From assembly GCF_012275375.1 (NCBI RefSeq), contig NZ_JAAZQJ010000005.1, forward strand, positions 62,001 through 126,000: 64,000 nt of DNA, written 5' to 3'. Position numbers and translations under genes: made by a program. Origin of the DNA: Dyella sp. SG609 (GTDB lineage: Bacteria > Pseudomonadota > Gammaproteobacteria > Xanthomonadales > Rhodanobacteraceae). The notes beneath the pieces were generated by a model. It saw only the letters and a program-made list of their open reading frames with translations. It was not told where the DNA came from and did not search any database. Positions 15,459-23,267 of this stretch are shown piece after piece; within the stretch, counting starts at the first letter, position 1; every line of letters begins with the position of its first letter.

Positions 15459-16787
15459 TCAGAAATAGGTCTGCACGATGTCGACCACCTGGCCGGCATC
15501 GTCGATCACGGGAATCTGCCGCCACTTGTCGAAGGTCAGGCAGGGATGGGAGATGTCGAAGGCGAGCATGTCGCCGACGCGAAGATCGTCGCCGGCGGCG
15601 ATCTTCAGATAGGCGTGCTGGTCCATCATGCCGGTGATCGCCCAGTGCTCCGGCGCGGCCGCGGGGGCGGAGCTGCCGGGCCGGAAGTGCGCGGCCGGCA
15701 GCGGGAAACCCGCGTCGAAGGCGGCATCGCGCTTGCCCAGCGCCACGATGGCCAGCTCCGGTTCCGGCACGGATTGCACGTAGGCCCATACCTGCAGGGC
15801 GGGCAGCAGGCTGGACTGCATGCGCTGCGCGATGGGGTTGCTGGCCTGGATGCGCGTCTGCGCGGCGCGGTAGGCACCGACATCGTGCGTGAGATAGCAG
15901 CCCGGGCGCAGCACCACATCGAGCGGCACACCGATATCGGCTTTGGAAAATTCTTCGGCCACCACGTCGTACCAGGCCGACCCGGCACCGCTCAGCACCG
16001 CAGGCGCACGTTCCAGGCGGCCCGCCCGCGCCAGGGCATGCACGGCCTCGACCGCACGCTGCAGAAAGGCGCGGATCACTGCCTCGTCTTTCAGCACGCC
16101 CTCGTAGACTTCCACACCGGCCAGCTTGACCGTGCCCTGCGCCTGCGCCAGCGCTTCGAGCACCGCCTGCCATTGCGCCTCGTCGCGCACGCCGGTGCGG
16201 CCACCCTGCACGCCGAGCTCGATCAGCACCTGGACGCGCTGCCCGGCCGCGCCGAAGAACGCCGCCAGCTGCCGCACCTGTTCGACGCTGTCGACCAGGC
16301 AGAAGAACTCGAACGACGGATCGGCCAGCAGCTCGGCGACGATCGCCATATTGCGCCGCCCCACCAGCTGGTTGGCCATCAGCACGCGCCGCACGCCATG
16401 CGCATACGCCGCGCGCACCTGCTGCGCCGTCGCCAGCGTGATGCCCCAGGCGCCGGCGTCGAGCTGGCGCGCGAACAGGCGCGGCGCCATGGTGGTCTTG
16501 CCGTGCGGCGCGAGCTGCACGCCGTATTCGGCGGCGAAGCGCTGCATCCATGCCAGGTTGTGCTCGAGCCGCGGCTGCGACAGCACGGCCGTGGGCAGGC
16601 TGAGGTCTTCCTCGAACAGATTCCAGCCGCGCGCGGCGACCTCTTCCGGCGCACAGGGCGCGTCGAGCCCGCCGATGCCTTTGTCGAGCGGATGGACGGT
16701 GGCGGCCATGAGGCCGCTCGGCGACTTTCGGTCGGGCATAGGGAATTGTCCTAAATACCGGGGGATGTCACGGAAAAAATTGATCAT
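15459..16787 (-). CDS. Fold-type III PLP deaminase/dehydratase (D-serine dehydratase / D-glucosaminate dehydratase-like)
   Basis: 442 residues with an alanine-racemase N-terminal barrel. The PLP lysine is Lys97 in LAPHGKTTMAPRLF, and the C-terminal D-serine-dehydratase-like zinc domain ends with HAYLKIAAGDDLRVGDMLAFDISHPC (metal-type His and Cys). This family removes ammonia from D-configured beta-hydroxy amino acids by alpha,beta-elimination, releasing an enamine. With the kinase, deacylase, RidA and GntP genes around it, D-glucosaminate is a good candidate substrate, giving 2-keto-3-deoxygluconate; D-serine or D-threonine are alternatives. The ATG at 16787 has no clear ribosome-binding site; ATG at 16739 is a possible shorter start. 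Confidence 0.85.
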   Translation of the reverse strand: MINFFRDIPRYLGQFPMPDRKSPSGLMAATVHPLDKGIGGLDAPCAPEEVAARGWNLFEEDLSLPTAVLSQPRLEHNLAWMQRFAAEYGVQLAPHGKTTMAPRLFARQLDAGAWGITLATAQQVRAAYAHGVRRVLMANQLVGRRNMAIVAELLADPSFEFFCLVDSVEQVRQLAAFFGAAGQRVQVLIELGVQGGRTGVRDEAQWQAVLEALAQAQGTVKLAGVEVYEGVLKDEAVIRAFLQRAVEAVHALARAGRLERAPAVLSGAGSAWYDVVAEEFSKADIGVPLDVVLRPGCYLTHDVGAYRAAQTRIQASNPIAQRMQSSLLPALQVWAYVQSVPEPELAIVALGKRDAAFDAGFPLPAAHFRPGSSAPAAAPEHWAITGMMDQHAYLKIAAGDDLRVGDMLAFDISHPCLTFDKWRQIPVIDDAGQVVDIVQTYF

Positions 16788-16934
16788 AGGCGAACGGTCA
16801 TCGATCTTGAACGCACGCGAACGCCGACGCCATCGCACCGATCCAATTTTCAGAATTAACCGTCAGATCTTTCCATCACGACCAGCAGCTACCGACGCAC
16901 CAGCCTAGATATTTCCTACCGACCGAGGATCGCC

Positions 16935-18413
16935 ATGCAGCACTTTCACACTCTTATCCGCCGCGTCCGCATCGTCGATGGCAGCGGCGCCGACATGGAC
17001 GACACCTTGTTCGACGTCGCCATCGAAGACGGCCGCATCGCCGAGATCGGCCACGCGCTGGTCAGCCGCTGGCGCGGCATCGATGAAATCGACGGCGCTG
17101 GCCTGACGCTCGCGCCCGGCTTCATCGACGTGCACACGCACGACGACCTGCAGCTGATCCGCGAGCCGCAGATGCTGCCCAAGCTGTCGCAGGGCGTGAC
17201 CACGGTGGTGGTCGGCAACTGCGGCATCAGCGCCGCGCCCGTCGCCCTGGGCGGCGAGCCGCCGGACCCGATGAACCTGCTCGGTCCGGCGCAGGCGTTT
17301 GCCTATCCCACCTTCGCCGCCTACGTCGAAGCCATCGAGCGCGCGCAGCCGGCGGTGAACGTGGCGGCCCTGGTCGGCCATACCTCGCTGCGCCAGAACC
17401 ATATGGACCGGCTGGACCGCTGCGCCACGCCGGCGGAGATCGACGCCATGCGCGGCCAGCTGCGCGAGGCGCTGGCGCATGGCGCGCTGGGCCTGTCCAC
17501 CGGACTGGCCTACGGCAATGCGTTTGCCGCCACCACCGAGGAGGTGATGGCGCTGGCCGAGCCGCTGGCGGCGGCCGGCGCCATCTACGCGACGCATCTG
17601 CGCACCGAGTTCGCCGGCATCCTCGGCGCCATCGACGAAGCCTGCCGGATCGGCCGGCAGGCGCGGGCGCCGGTGGTGATTTCGCATCTGAAATGCGCCG
17701 GCGCCGCCAACTGGGGCCGCGCGGGCGAGGTACTGGACGCCATCGAGGCGGCGCAGCGCGATCATGCGGTCGGCTGCGATGCCTATCCCTATATCGCCAG
17801 CTCGTCCACGCTCGACCTGAAGCAGGTCACCGATGACATCGAGATCGACGTCACCGCATCGGTGCCGCATCCGGAAATGGCCGGGCGCACGCTCAGGCAG
17901 ATCGCCGAACTCTGGGGCATGGATCTGATGGAGACCGCGCACCGCCTGCAACCGGCCAATGCCGTCTATCACAACATGTCCGATGCGGACGTCTCGGACA
18001 TCCTGGCGCATCCCGCCACCACCATCGGTTCCGACGGCCTGCCGCACGACGTGCATCCGCATCCGCGCCTGTGGGGCGCGTTTCCGCGCGTGCTGGGCTA
18101 CTACAGCCGCGAACGCGGCCTGTTCGGCCTGGCCACCGCCGTGCGCAAGATGACCGGGCAGTCGGCGGAGCGCTTCGGCCTGGCCGGGCGCGGCTTCGTC
18201 CGCCCGGGTTATTGGGCCGACCTGGTGCTGTTCGACCCCGCCACCGTGCGCGACACGGCCACCTTCGACCAGCCGCGGCAGCAGGCGGCCGGGATCGAGG
18301 CCGTATGGGTGAACGGCGTGCTGTCCTATCGCCAGGGCCGCGCGCTGCCGCAGCGCGCAGGGCGTTACCTTCCCCGGCAGGCGGCGGCGCATGCCGCCGC
18401 GGCTACCGCCTGA
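16935..18413 (+). CDS. N-acyl-D-amino-acid deacylase (D-aminoacylase) family amidohydrolase
   Basis: 492 residues, the usual length. It is a zinc TIM-barrel amidohydrolase that cleaves N-acyl groups from D-amino acids or related N-acyl compounds. The metal signature GFIDVHTHDD (His67, His69) and GNCGIS (Cys96) sit at the positions typical of D-aminoacylases. Later metal/catalytic His residues occur in ATHLRTEF, ISHLKCAG and around SDGLPHDVHPHPR. The C-terminus has the typical GRGFVRPGYWADLVLFDP. GAGGAT precedes the ATG. It is divergent from the deaminase-kinase pair and starts a deacylase-ridA-gntP unit. In this setting N-acetyl-D-glucosaminate is a plausible substrate. Confidence 0.92.
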   Translation: MQHFHTLIRRVRIVDGSGADMDDTLFDVAIEDGRIAEIGHALVSRWRGIDEIDGAGLTLAPGFIDVHTHDDLQLIREPQMLPKLSQGVTTVVVGNCGISAAPVALGGEPPDPMNLLGPAQAFAYPTFAAYVEAIERAQPAVNVAALVGHTSLRQNHMDRLDRCATPAEIDAMRGQLREALAHGALGLSTGLAYGNAFAATTEEVMALAEPLAAAGAIYATHLRTEFAGILGAIDEACRIGRQARAPVVISHLKCAGAANWGRAGEVLDAIEAAQRDHAVGCDAYPYIASSSTLDLKQVTDDIEIDVTASVPHPEMAGRTLRQIAELWGMDLMETAHRLQPANAVYHNMSDADVSDILAHPATTIGSDGLPHDVHPHPRLWGAFPRVLGYYSRERGLFGLATAVRKMTGQSAERFGLAGRGFVRPGYWADLVLFDPATVRDTATFDQPRQQAAGIEAVWVNGVLSYRQGRALPQRAGRYLPRQAAAHAAAATA

Positions 18414-18446
18414 TTTCCATCCACTCCAACATCCGAGGACTCAAGC

Positions 18447-18848
18447 ATGACCGATCCCATCGTTCGATTCGGCGTCGAAGGCGGCTCCGGCACCGGCGGC
18501 CAGCATCTGCCCTTTGCGCGCGCCGCGGGTGCCGACGGCTGGCTGTTCGTCTCCGGGCAGACGCCGATGGTGGACGGCGAGGTGATCCACGGCGGCATCA
18601 TCGAGCAGTCGCACCAGACCATCCGCAACCTGATCGCCATTCTCGAAGAAGCCGGCTACGGCACCGAGCACGTCGTGCGCTGCGGCGTGTGGCTGGACGA
18701 TCCACGCGACTTTCCTTCGTTCAACCGCGTGTTCAAGCAGTACTTCGGCGCGCACCCGCCGGCGCGCGCCTGCGTGGTGTCGAGCATGGTGGTGGACTGC
18801 AAGGTCGAGGTCGACTGCGTGGCCTACAAGAAACCGACGGCGGCGTAG
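18447..18848 (+). CDS. RidA family reactive intermediate deaminase
   Basis: 133 residues of the YjgF/YER057c/UK114 fold. It contains FARAAGADGWLFVSGQTPM, QTIRNLIAILEEAGYG, VVRCGVWLDDPRDFPSFNRVFKQYF and the conserved Arg in PARACVVSSMVVDCKVEVDC. RidA proteins hydrolyse the 2-aminoacrylate-type enamines and imines that PLP dehydratases release. This fits its place beside a fold-III PLP deaminase. GAGGA precedes the ATG; it is 33 bp after the deacylase gene. Confidence 0.92.
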   Translation: MTDPIVRFGVEGGSGTGGQHLPFARAAGADGWLFVSGQTPMVDGEVIHGGIIEQSHQTIRNLIAILEEAGYGTEHVVRCGVWLDDPRDFPSFNRVFKQYFGAHPPARACVVSSMVVDCKVEVDCVAYKKPTAA

Positions 18849-19038
18849 TCAGCCCATGGAATCTCAGCGGTCGCGCCCGAGATTTCAGGCCTTCGGGTAA
18901 GAGCTTTCGCATCATTGCGATGCGTAGCTATAGGAGTCTGCTGAAAACAACGCGGACAAAGGCGATTGCCAACCGACAGGAGCGTTTTGTCAGGCATCTT
19001 GAGCCGGTGTCCCGTATCCATCGCGCACCGGTGAGGCA

Positions 19039-20412
19039 ATGAACCCCATACAAACCAACTTTCTGTTGCAAGGCGATGCCTTGCTGCTGGCGGCAACCGT
19101 GGCCGTGGGCGTCCTGATCTATCTGATCGCGGCGCTCAAGCTCAATCCCTTCGTCGCCCTGCTGGCCGTGTCGCTCGGCTTGGGTGCGGCGGTCGGCATG
19201 CCGATGAAGGGCATCGTCAAGGCGTTCGAGACCGGCGCCGGCAATACGCTGGGCCATATCGCGCTGCTGATCGCGCTGGGCACCATGCTCGGCAAGATGA
19301 TGGCCGAGTCCGGCGGCACCGAACGCATCGCGCATACGCTGATCGCCGCATTCGGCGAGCGGCGCGCGCACTGGGCCATGATGTTCGTGGCCTTTATCGT
19401 CGGCCTGCCGGTGTTCTTCGACGTCGGCTTCGTGCTGCTGATACCGGTGGCCTTCCATATCGCCCGGCGCGCCGGCCTGCCGCTGCTGCTGATCGGCCTG
19501 TCGATGGCGGCCGGCCTTTCGGTGGTCCATGGGCTGGTGCCGCCGCATCCCGCGGCCCTGCTGGCGGTCACCGCGTACAAGGCCGACATCGGCAAGACCA
19601 TCCTCTACGCGGTGCTGGTAGGCCTGCCCGCGGCAATCATCGCCGGGCCTTTGTACGCCCGCTGGATCACGCGCTACGTCGTCGTCGAGGGCGACAATCC
19701 GCTGGAGAAGGAATTCGTCGAGATGGACGGGTCGCGCGAGCTGCCGAGCTTCGGCATCGCGCTGGCCACGCTGCTGCTGCCGGTGCTGCTGATGCTGGTC
19801 GGCACCTGGGCCGACCTGCTGACCACGCCGGGCGGCGCGGCCAACCAGTTGCTGGCCTTCCTCGGCAATCCGGTGGTGGCCCTGCTGGTCGCGGTGCTGC
19901 TGAGCTTCTACACCTTCGGCAAGCGCCGTGGCTTCAGCCGCGAGACCATCCTCGGCTTCACCAACGACTGCCTCGCGCCGACGGCCACCGTCATCCTGGT
20001 GGTGGGCGCGGGCGGCGGCTTCGGCCGCATCCTGCTGGATTCGGGCGTTTCCCACGCCATCATCGCCGCGACGCAGTCCTCGCAGATTTCGCCGCTGCTG
20101 CTGGGCTGGCTGATCGCCGCCCTGCTGCGCATCGCCACCGGCTCAGCCACGGTGGCCATGGGCACGGCCTGCGGCATCGTCGCGCCGATCGCCGCGGCGG
20201 CGAGCAAGGCGGTGCATCCGGAACTGATGGTGCTGGCCACGGGTGCCGGTTCGCTGATCCTGTCCCACGTCAACGACGGCGGTTTCTGGATCGTGAAGCA
20301 GTACTTCAACATGACCGTGACGCAGACGCTCAAGACCTGGACGGTGCTGGAGACGCTGATCTCGATCATCGCGCTGCTGCTTACCCTGGGACTGGCCGCG
20401 ATCGTTGGCTGA
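19039..20412 (+). CDS. GntP family permease (gluconate / sugar-acid or D-serine type)
   Basis: 457 residues and about 12-14 hydrophobic segments. GntP hallmarks are GKMMAESGGTERIA, a repeated helix-loop pattern, GLPVFFDVGFVLLIP, HGLVPPHPAAL, GAGGGFGRILLDSG and SHVNDGGFWIVKQYF. These are proton symporters that import gluconate, other aldonic acids or D-serine. It closes the deacylase-ridA unit after a 190-bp gap with no recognised feature, so it may also have its own promoter. A sugar-acid such as N-acetylglucosaminate would fit both the family and the cassette. Confidence 0.92.
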   Translation: MNPIQTNFLLQGDALLLAATVAVGVLIYLIAALKLNPFVALLAVSLGLGAAVGMPMKGIVKAFETGAGNTLGHIALLIALGTMLGKMMAESGGTERIAHTLIAAFGERRAHWAMMFVAFIVGLPVFFDVGFVLLIPVAFHIARRAGLPLLLIGLSMAAGLSVVHGLVPPHPAALLAVTAYKADIGKTILYAVLVGLPAAIIAGPLYARWITRYVVVEGDNPLEKEFVEMDGSRELPSFGIALATLLLPVLLMLVGTWADLLTTPGGAANQLLAFLGNPVVALLVAVLLSFYTFGKRRGFSRETILGFTNDCLAPTATVILVVGAGGGFGRILLDSGVSHAIIAATQSSQISPLLLGWLIAALLRIATGSATVAMGTACGIVAPIAAAASKAVHPELMVLATGAGSLILSHVNDGGFWIVKQYFNMTVTQTLKTWTVLETLISIIALLLTLGLAAIVG

Positions 20413-20422
20413 CGGGCTCGAA

Positions 20423-20452
20423 CGATCCGGGAGCACGCATGCTCCCGGATCG
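20423..20452. terminator. Terminator hairpin between gntP and the FAD oxidase
   Basis: A perfect 13-bp stem (CGATCCGGGAGCA at 20423-20435, complement at 20440-20452) with loop CGCA lies between the convergent genes, 10 bp after the permease stop. Confidence 0.7.
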
Positions 20453-20531
20453 GCCTCATAGCCCATGCCACCGCGTGGCATGCTCCGAAAGGCCCCGCAA
20501 CGCACAGAGCCTGCTGGCGCGGCTTCGGTCG

Positions 20532-22151
20532 TCAGCCGCGGTGAACGGGCGGCGGCGTGGCCCCCAGCGACATCGAGAAGCGGAAGATCCGGCCTGGATC
20601 GTACTTGTTCTTGGTGGCGACCAGCTCCTTGTACAGCGGCCCGTAATAGAGTTCGCCCCAGTTGTAGTAGGGCTTGGACGGGTCCTCGCCGGTCAGCATG
20701 TCGACGTCCGGATAGCCGATATAGCAGCCCTCGTAGCGCGACGCCGGCAAGGCCAGCGACTTCGGATACGGCGTGCCGTTATAGCCGTCGAAGCGGTGCA
20801 CTTCGTAGTAGAAGTCGCGCAGCCACTGGATGTGCTTCTCGTCGTTGGCGCTGTCGGTCCAGTAGGTCTGGTACTGCAGCTTCATGATCGAATTGCGCTG
20901 GAATACCGCAGTCTTGTTCGCAGCCGGATCGAAACCATTGTTGCCCGCGGCCTTGTGGTTGATGGCGCCGCCGTAGGAATCGACCTGCACCAGCGACTGC
21001 GAGAAGTCGCCATCGCCCTTCTGCACCAGGTACTTGAAGAGCGCATCCATCTCGTGCTCGGTGAAGACGTCCTTCATGTACGAGGACTTGTACTTGCCGC
21101 GCTGGTTGTTGCCCGAACCGTTGACCGTCTGCGTCGCATACAGCCAGTCGTACACGATGGCGCCCTCCGGCAGCTCGCCGACGGCCTGGCGCGAGACAGG
21201 ATGCCGCGCAAACGGAAGCGGCCCCGTGCCCGGCATGTAGGCGGTGTGCGGCGCGCCCTCCGCCACCGAGTCCATGGCATTGATCAGGTCGAGCAGCGGC
21301 TGGGTGTCTTCCAGCTGTCCGTTCTGGTCCGTGTACTGCACCACCAGGCCGATGTTGCCCGCGCTGATATGCGTGAGCTTGAACAAGGTGAACAGGCCAT
21401 AGGTACGGGGGTCGCTGTCGGCCCGCTTCATGTAGTTGGCATAGGCCTGCAGGAAAGCCTTGAACCTGGGCTTGTCGTTCGCGAACTGCGCCCACGGATA
21501 CTGCTTCGTCAACAGCGCCACCTTGGCGGGTGCCTTGGGCAGCGGGTCGAAGTAATAGCTGGTGATGATGCCGACGTTGCCGCCGCCACCGCCGCGGCAG
21601 AGCTTGAACAGGTCCGGATCGTTAGTGGCATCGACCAGGCGGCGCTCCACCGCCCCGTTCTTGCCCACCGTCAGCAGCTCCACCGCCTTGAGCCAGTCCA
21701 CGGTCAGGCCGTGCATGCGCGACATCAGCCCGTAGCCGCCGGCCACCACGTGGCCGCCCACGCCGACCGAGTAGCACGAGCCGCCCGGCGGCAGGCTGCC
21801 GGTGAGCTTGAACAGGTTGACGTAGCCGTCCCAGTTCTGCGTACCGGCGCCGACGCGGTAAAAGGGGTTGTCCGCGTCGTCGTGGATGCTCAGCTCGGTC
21901 AGCTGGCCGATGTCGATGATGACGCCGCCGGAATTGTTGGATACGAAGCCTTCGTAGCAATGCCCGCCGCTGCGGACGGTGGGGCGCAAGCCCTGGTTCA
22001 CGGCGTTCTGCAAGGCGCGCTCGGCATCTTCCACGGTGCGGCAGACGTAGATCGAGCCTGCGTCCTGGCCGGGAGATGGCCAGCGCTGGTTGAAACCCTT
22101 CTTCAAGGTCTCGTAGCGGGAATCCTCTTTTCCAATCGAAATGTATGACAT
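20532..22151 (-). CDS. Bicovalent FAD-linked oxidase with berberine-bridge (BBE) C-terminus
   Basis: 539 residues. The PCMH-type FAD domain carries RSGGHCYEG with His64 and PGGSCYSVGVGGH with Cys126. The His/Cys pair, about 60 residues apart, is that of bicovalently flavinylated oxidases such as chito-oligosaccharide and hexose oxidases. CRGGGGGNVG is the family CGGGGGNFG motif with an extra Arg and Val for Phe. A BBE domain ends the protein (YYNWGELYYGPLYKELVATKNKYDP). Such enzymes oxidise sugar C1 or secondary alcohols to lactones or ketones with O2. No signal peptide is seen. GAGGA precedes the ATG at 22151. It is convergent with the amino-sugar-acid-like cassette, suggesting but not proving a link. 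Confidence 0.88.
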   Translation of the reverse strand: MSYISIGKEDSRYETLKKGFNQRWPSPGQDAGSIYVCRTVEDAERALQNAVNQGLRPTVRSGGHCYEGFVSNNSGGVIIDIGQLTELSIHDDADNPFYRVGAGTQNWDGYVNLFKLTGSLPPGGSCYSVGVGGHVVAGGYGLMSRMHGLTVDWLKAVELLTVGKNGAVERRLVDATNDPDLFKLCRGGGGGNVGIITSYYFDPLPKAPAKVALLTKQYPWAQFANDKPRFKAFLQAYANYMKRADSDPRTYGLFTLFKLTHISAGNIGLVVQYTDQNGQLEDTQPLLDLINAMDSVAEGAPHTAYMPGTGPLPFARHPVSRQAVGELPEGAIVYDWLYATQTVNGSGNNQRGKYKSSYMKDVFTEHEMDALFKYLVQKGDGDFSQSLVQVDSYGGAINHKAAGNNGFDPAANKTAVFQRNSIMKLQYQTYWTDSANDEKHIQWLRDFYYEVHRFDGYNGTPYPKSLALPASRYEGCYIGYPDVDMLTGEDPSKPYYNWGELYYGPLYKELVATKNKYDPGRIFRFSMSLGATPPPVHRG

Positions 22152-22537
22152 GGCAAATCCTCGCCTGATTGATGATCCATGGCGCTTCGGGGGTCGAAGC
22201 AGGGGAAACACGGAGTGGCCGCCGCCGTGCCGGAAAGGTCGATCGCCCGTTCCGGGCAGCGCCGCGGGCGTCTCCGTGGCGATCATTTTTGCCGGCGCCC
22301 CGTGGGCGCGGTGTGGTTTGGGCGGGAGATTCAGAGCGCATCCCGCACATCCAGTATTTGTACGAAATTGGCGGCTTGCTCGCTCGAAACCTGCGCCGTG
22401 GAAAACGCTTAGGCGTGATGGCGGCGTATTCGAAGCACCGGTCCGCGGCGACCTTAGTTTTTTCTTAGCCGGTACCGGCTATTTCCCCCGGGCATGGGCC
22501 TGCTAGCATGCCGGGCACTCCGTTCAACGTGCCTCTT
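22152..22537. other. Divergent intergenic region before the two-component system
   Basis: About 390 bp holding the promoters of the FAD oxidase (minus) and response regulator (plus). Near the regulator it contains the direct-repeat box and palindrome listed separately. The short open frames here are Arg-rich and have no ribosome-binding site. Confidence 0.5.
22453..22481 (+). promoter_or_regulatory. Candidate response-regulator box and adjoining palindrome
   Basis: CTTAG (22453-22457), six T residues and CTTAG again (22464-22468) form a direct repeat with an 11-bp period, like the tandem half-sites of PmrA/QseB-type regulators. It overlaps a perfect 16-bp palindrome, TAGCCGGTACCGGCTA, at 22466-22481. 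Both lie 57-85 bp upstream of the response regulator start. Confidence 0.5.
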
Positions 22538-23203
22538 ATGCGCATATTGCTAGTCGAAGACGATCCGCTGGTGGCCGATGGCATCGTCCGTGGCCTTACC
22601 GGCGAGGGCTATGTGGTCGACCACGTGGGCACCGCCGAGCCGGTCTCCGGGATGATGGACAGCGCCCACTACGACCTGGCCATCATCGACTTAGGCCTGC
22701 CCGGCGAGGACGGCCTGAGCCTAGTGCGCCGCCTGCGCCGCTCCGGCCAAGGCCTGCCGCTGCTGATCGTCACCGCGCGCGACGGCCTGGACGACCGCGT
22801 CAGCACGCTCGACCTGGGCGCCGACGACTACCTGGTGAAGCCCTTCGCCCTGCCGGAACTGGCCGCGCGCTGCCGCGCCCTGATCCGCCGCGCCAGCGCC
22901 GCCAGCGCCAACGAGCTCACCGTCGGCGGCCTGCGCATCGACCTGGCCGGCCGCCGCGCCATCAATGCCGCGGGCGAGGCGCTGGAACTGACCCGCCGCG
23001 AATGGTCCATCCTCGAATGCCTGGCACACCACAGCGGCAAGGTGGTGAGCAAGGAGCGCCTGACCCAGGCCATCGCCGGCTGGAGCGAGGACATCTCCGG
23101 CAACGCCATCGAAGTGCACGTGTCGCGCCTGCGCAGCAAGCTGGGCGACTCGGCCTCGATCCGCGGCATCCGCGGCCTCGGCTACCGGCTCGAGGACGGC
23201 TGA
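22538..23203 (+). CDS. OmpR-family response regulator (QseB/TctD/PmrA type)
   Basis: 221 residues. The receiver domain (about 1-115) has the acidic pair VEDD, the phosphoacceptor in IIDLGLPGEDG, the switch Thr in LIVTARD and KPF lysine (DDYLVKPFALPEL). The C-terminal winged helix (about 125-220) has LTRREWSILECLAHHSGKVVSKE, NAIEVHVSRLRSKLG and GLGYRL. It is paired with the histidine kinase immediately downstream. ATG at 22538 (MRILLVEDD) is the standard start for the family; an in-frame ATG at 22508 would add ten residues. Confidence 0.92.
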   Translation: MRILLVEDDPLVADGIVRGLTGEGYVVDHVGTAEPVSGMMDSAHYDLAIIDLGLPGEDGLSLVRRLRRSGQGLPLLIVTARDGLDDRVSTLDLGADDYLVKPFALPELAARCRALIRRASAASANELTVGGLRIDLAGRRAINAAGEALELTRREWSILECLAHHSGKVVSKERLTQAIAGWSEDISGNAIEVHVSRLRSKLGDSASIRGIRGLGYRLEDG

Positions 23204-23267
23204 CATCACTCCGCGGCGCCCCAGCGTCCGCCGCCGCCTGCTGGGCTACCTGCTGGCCCCGCTGACG

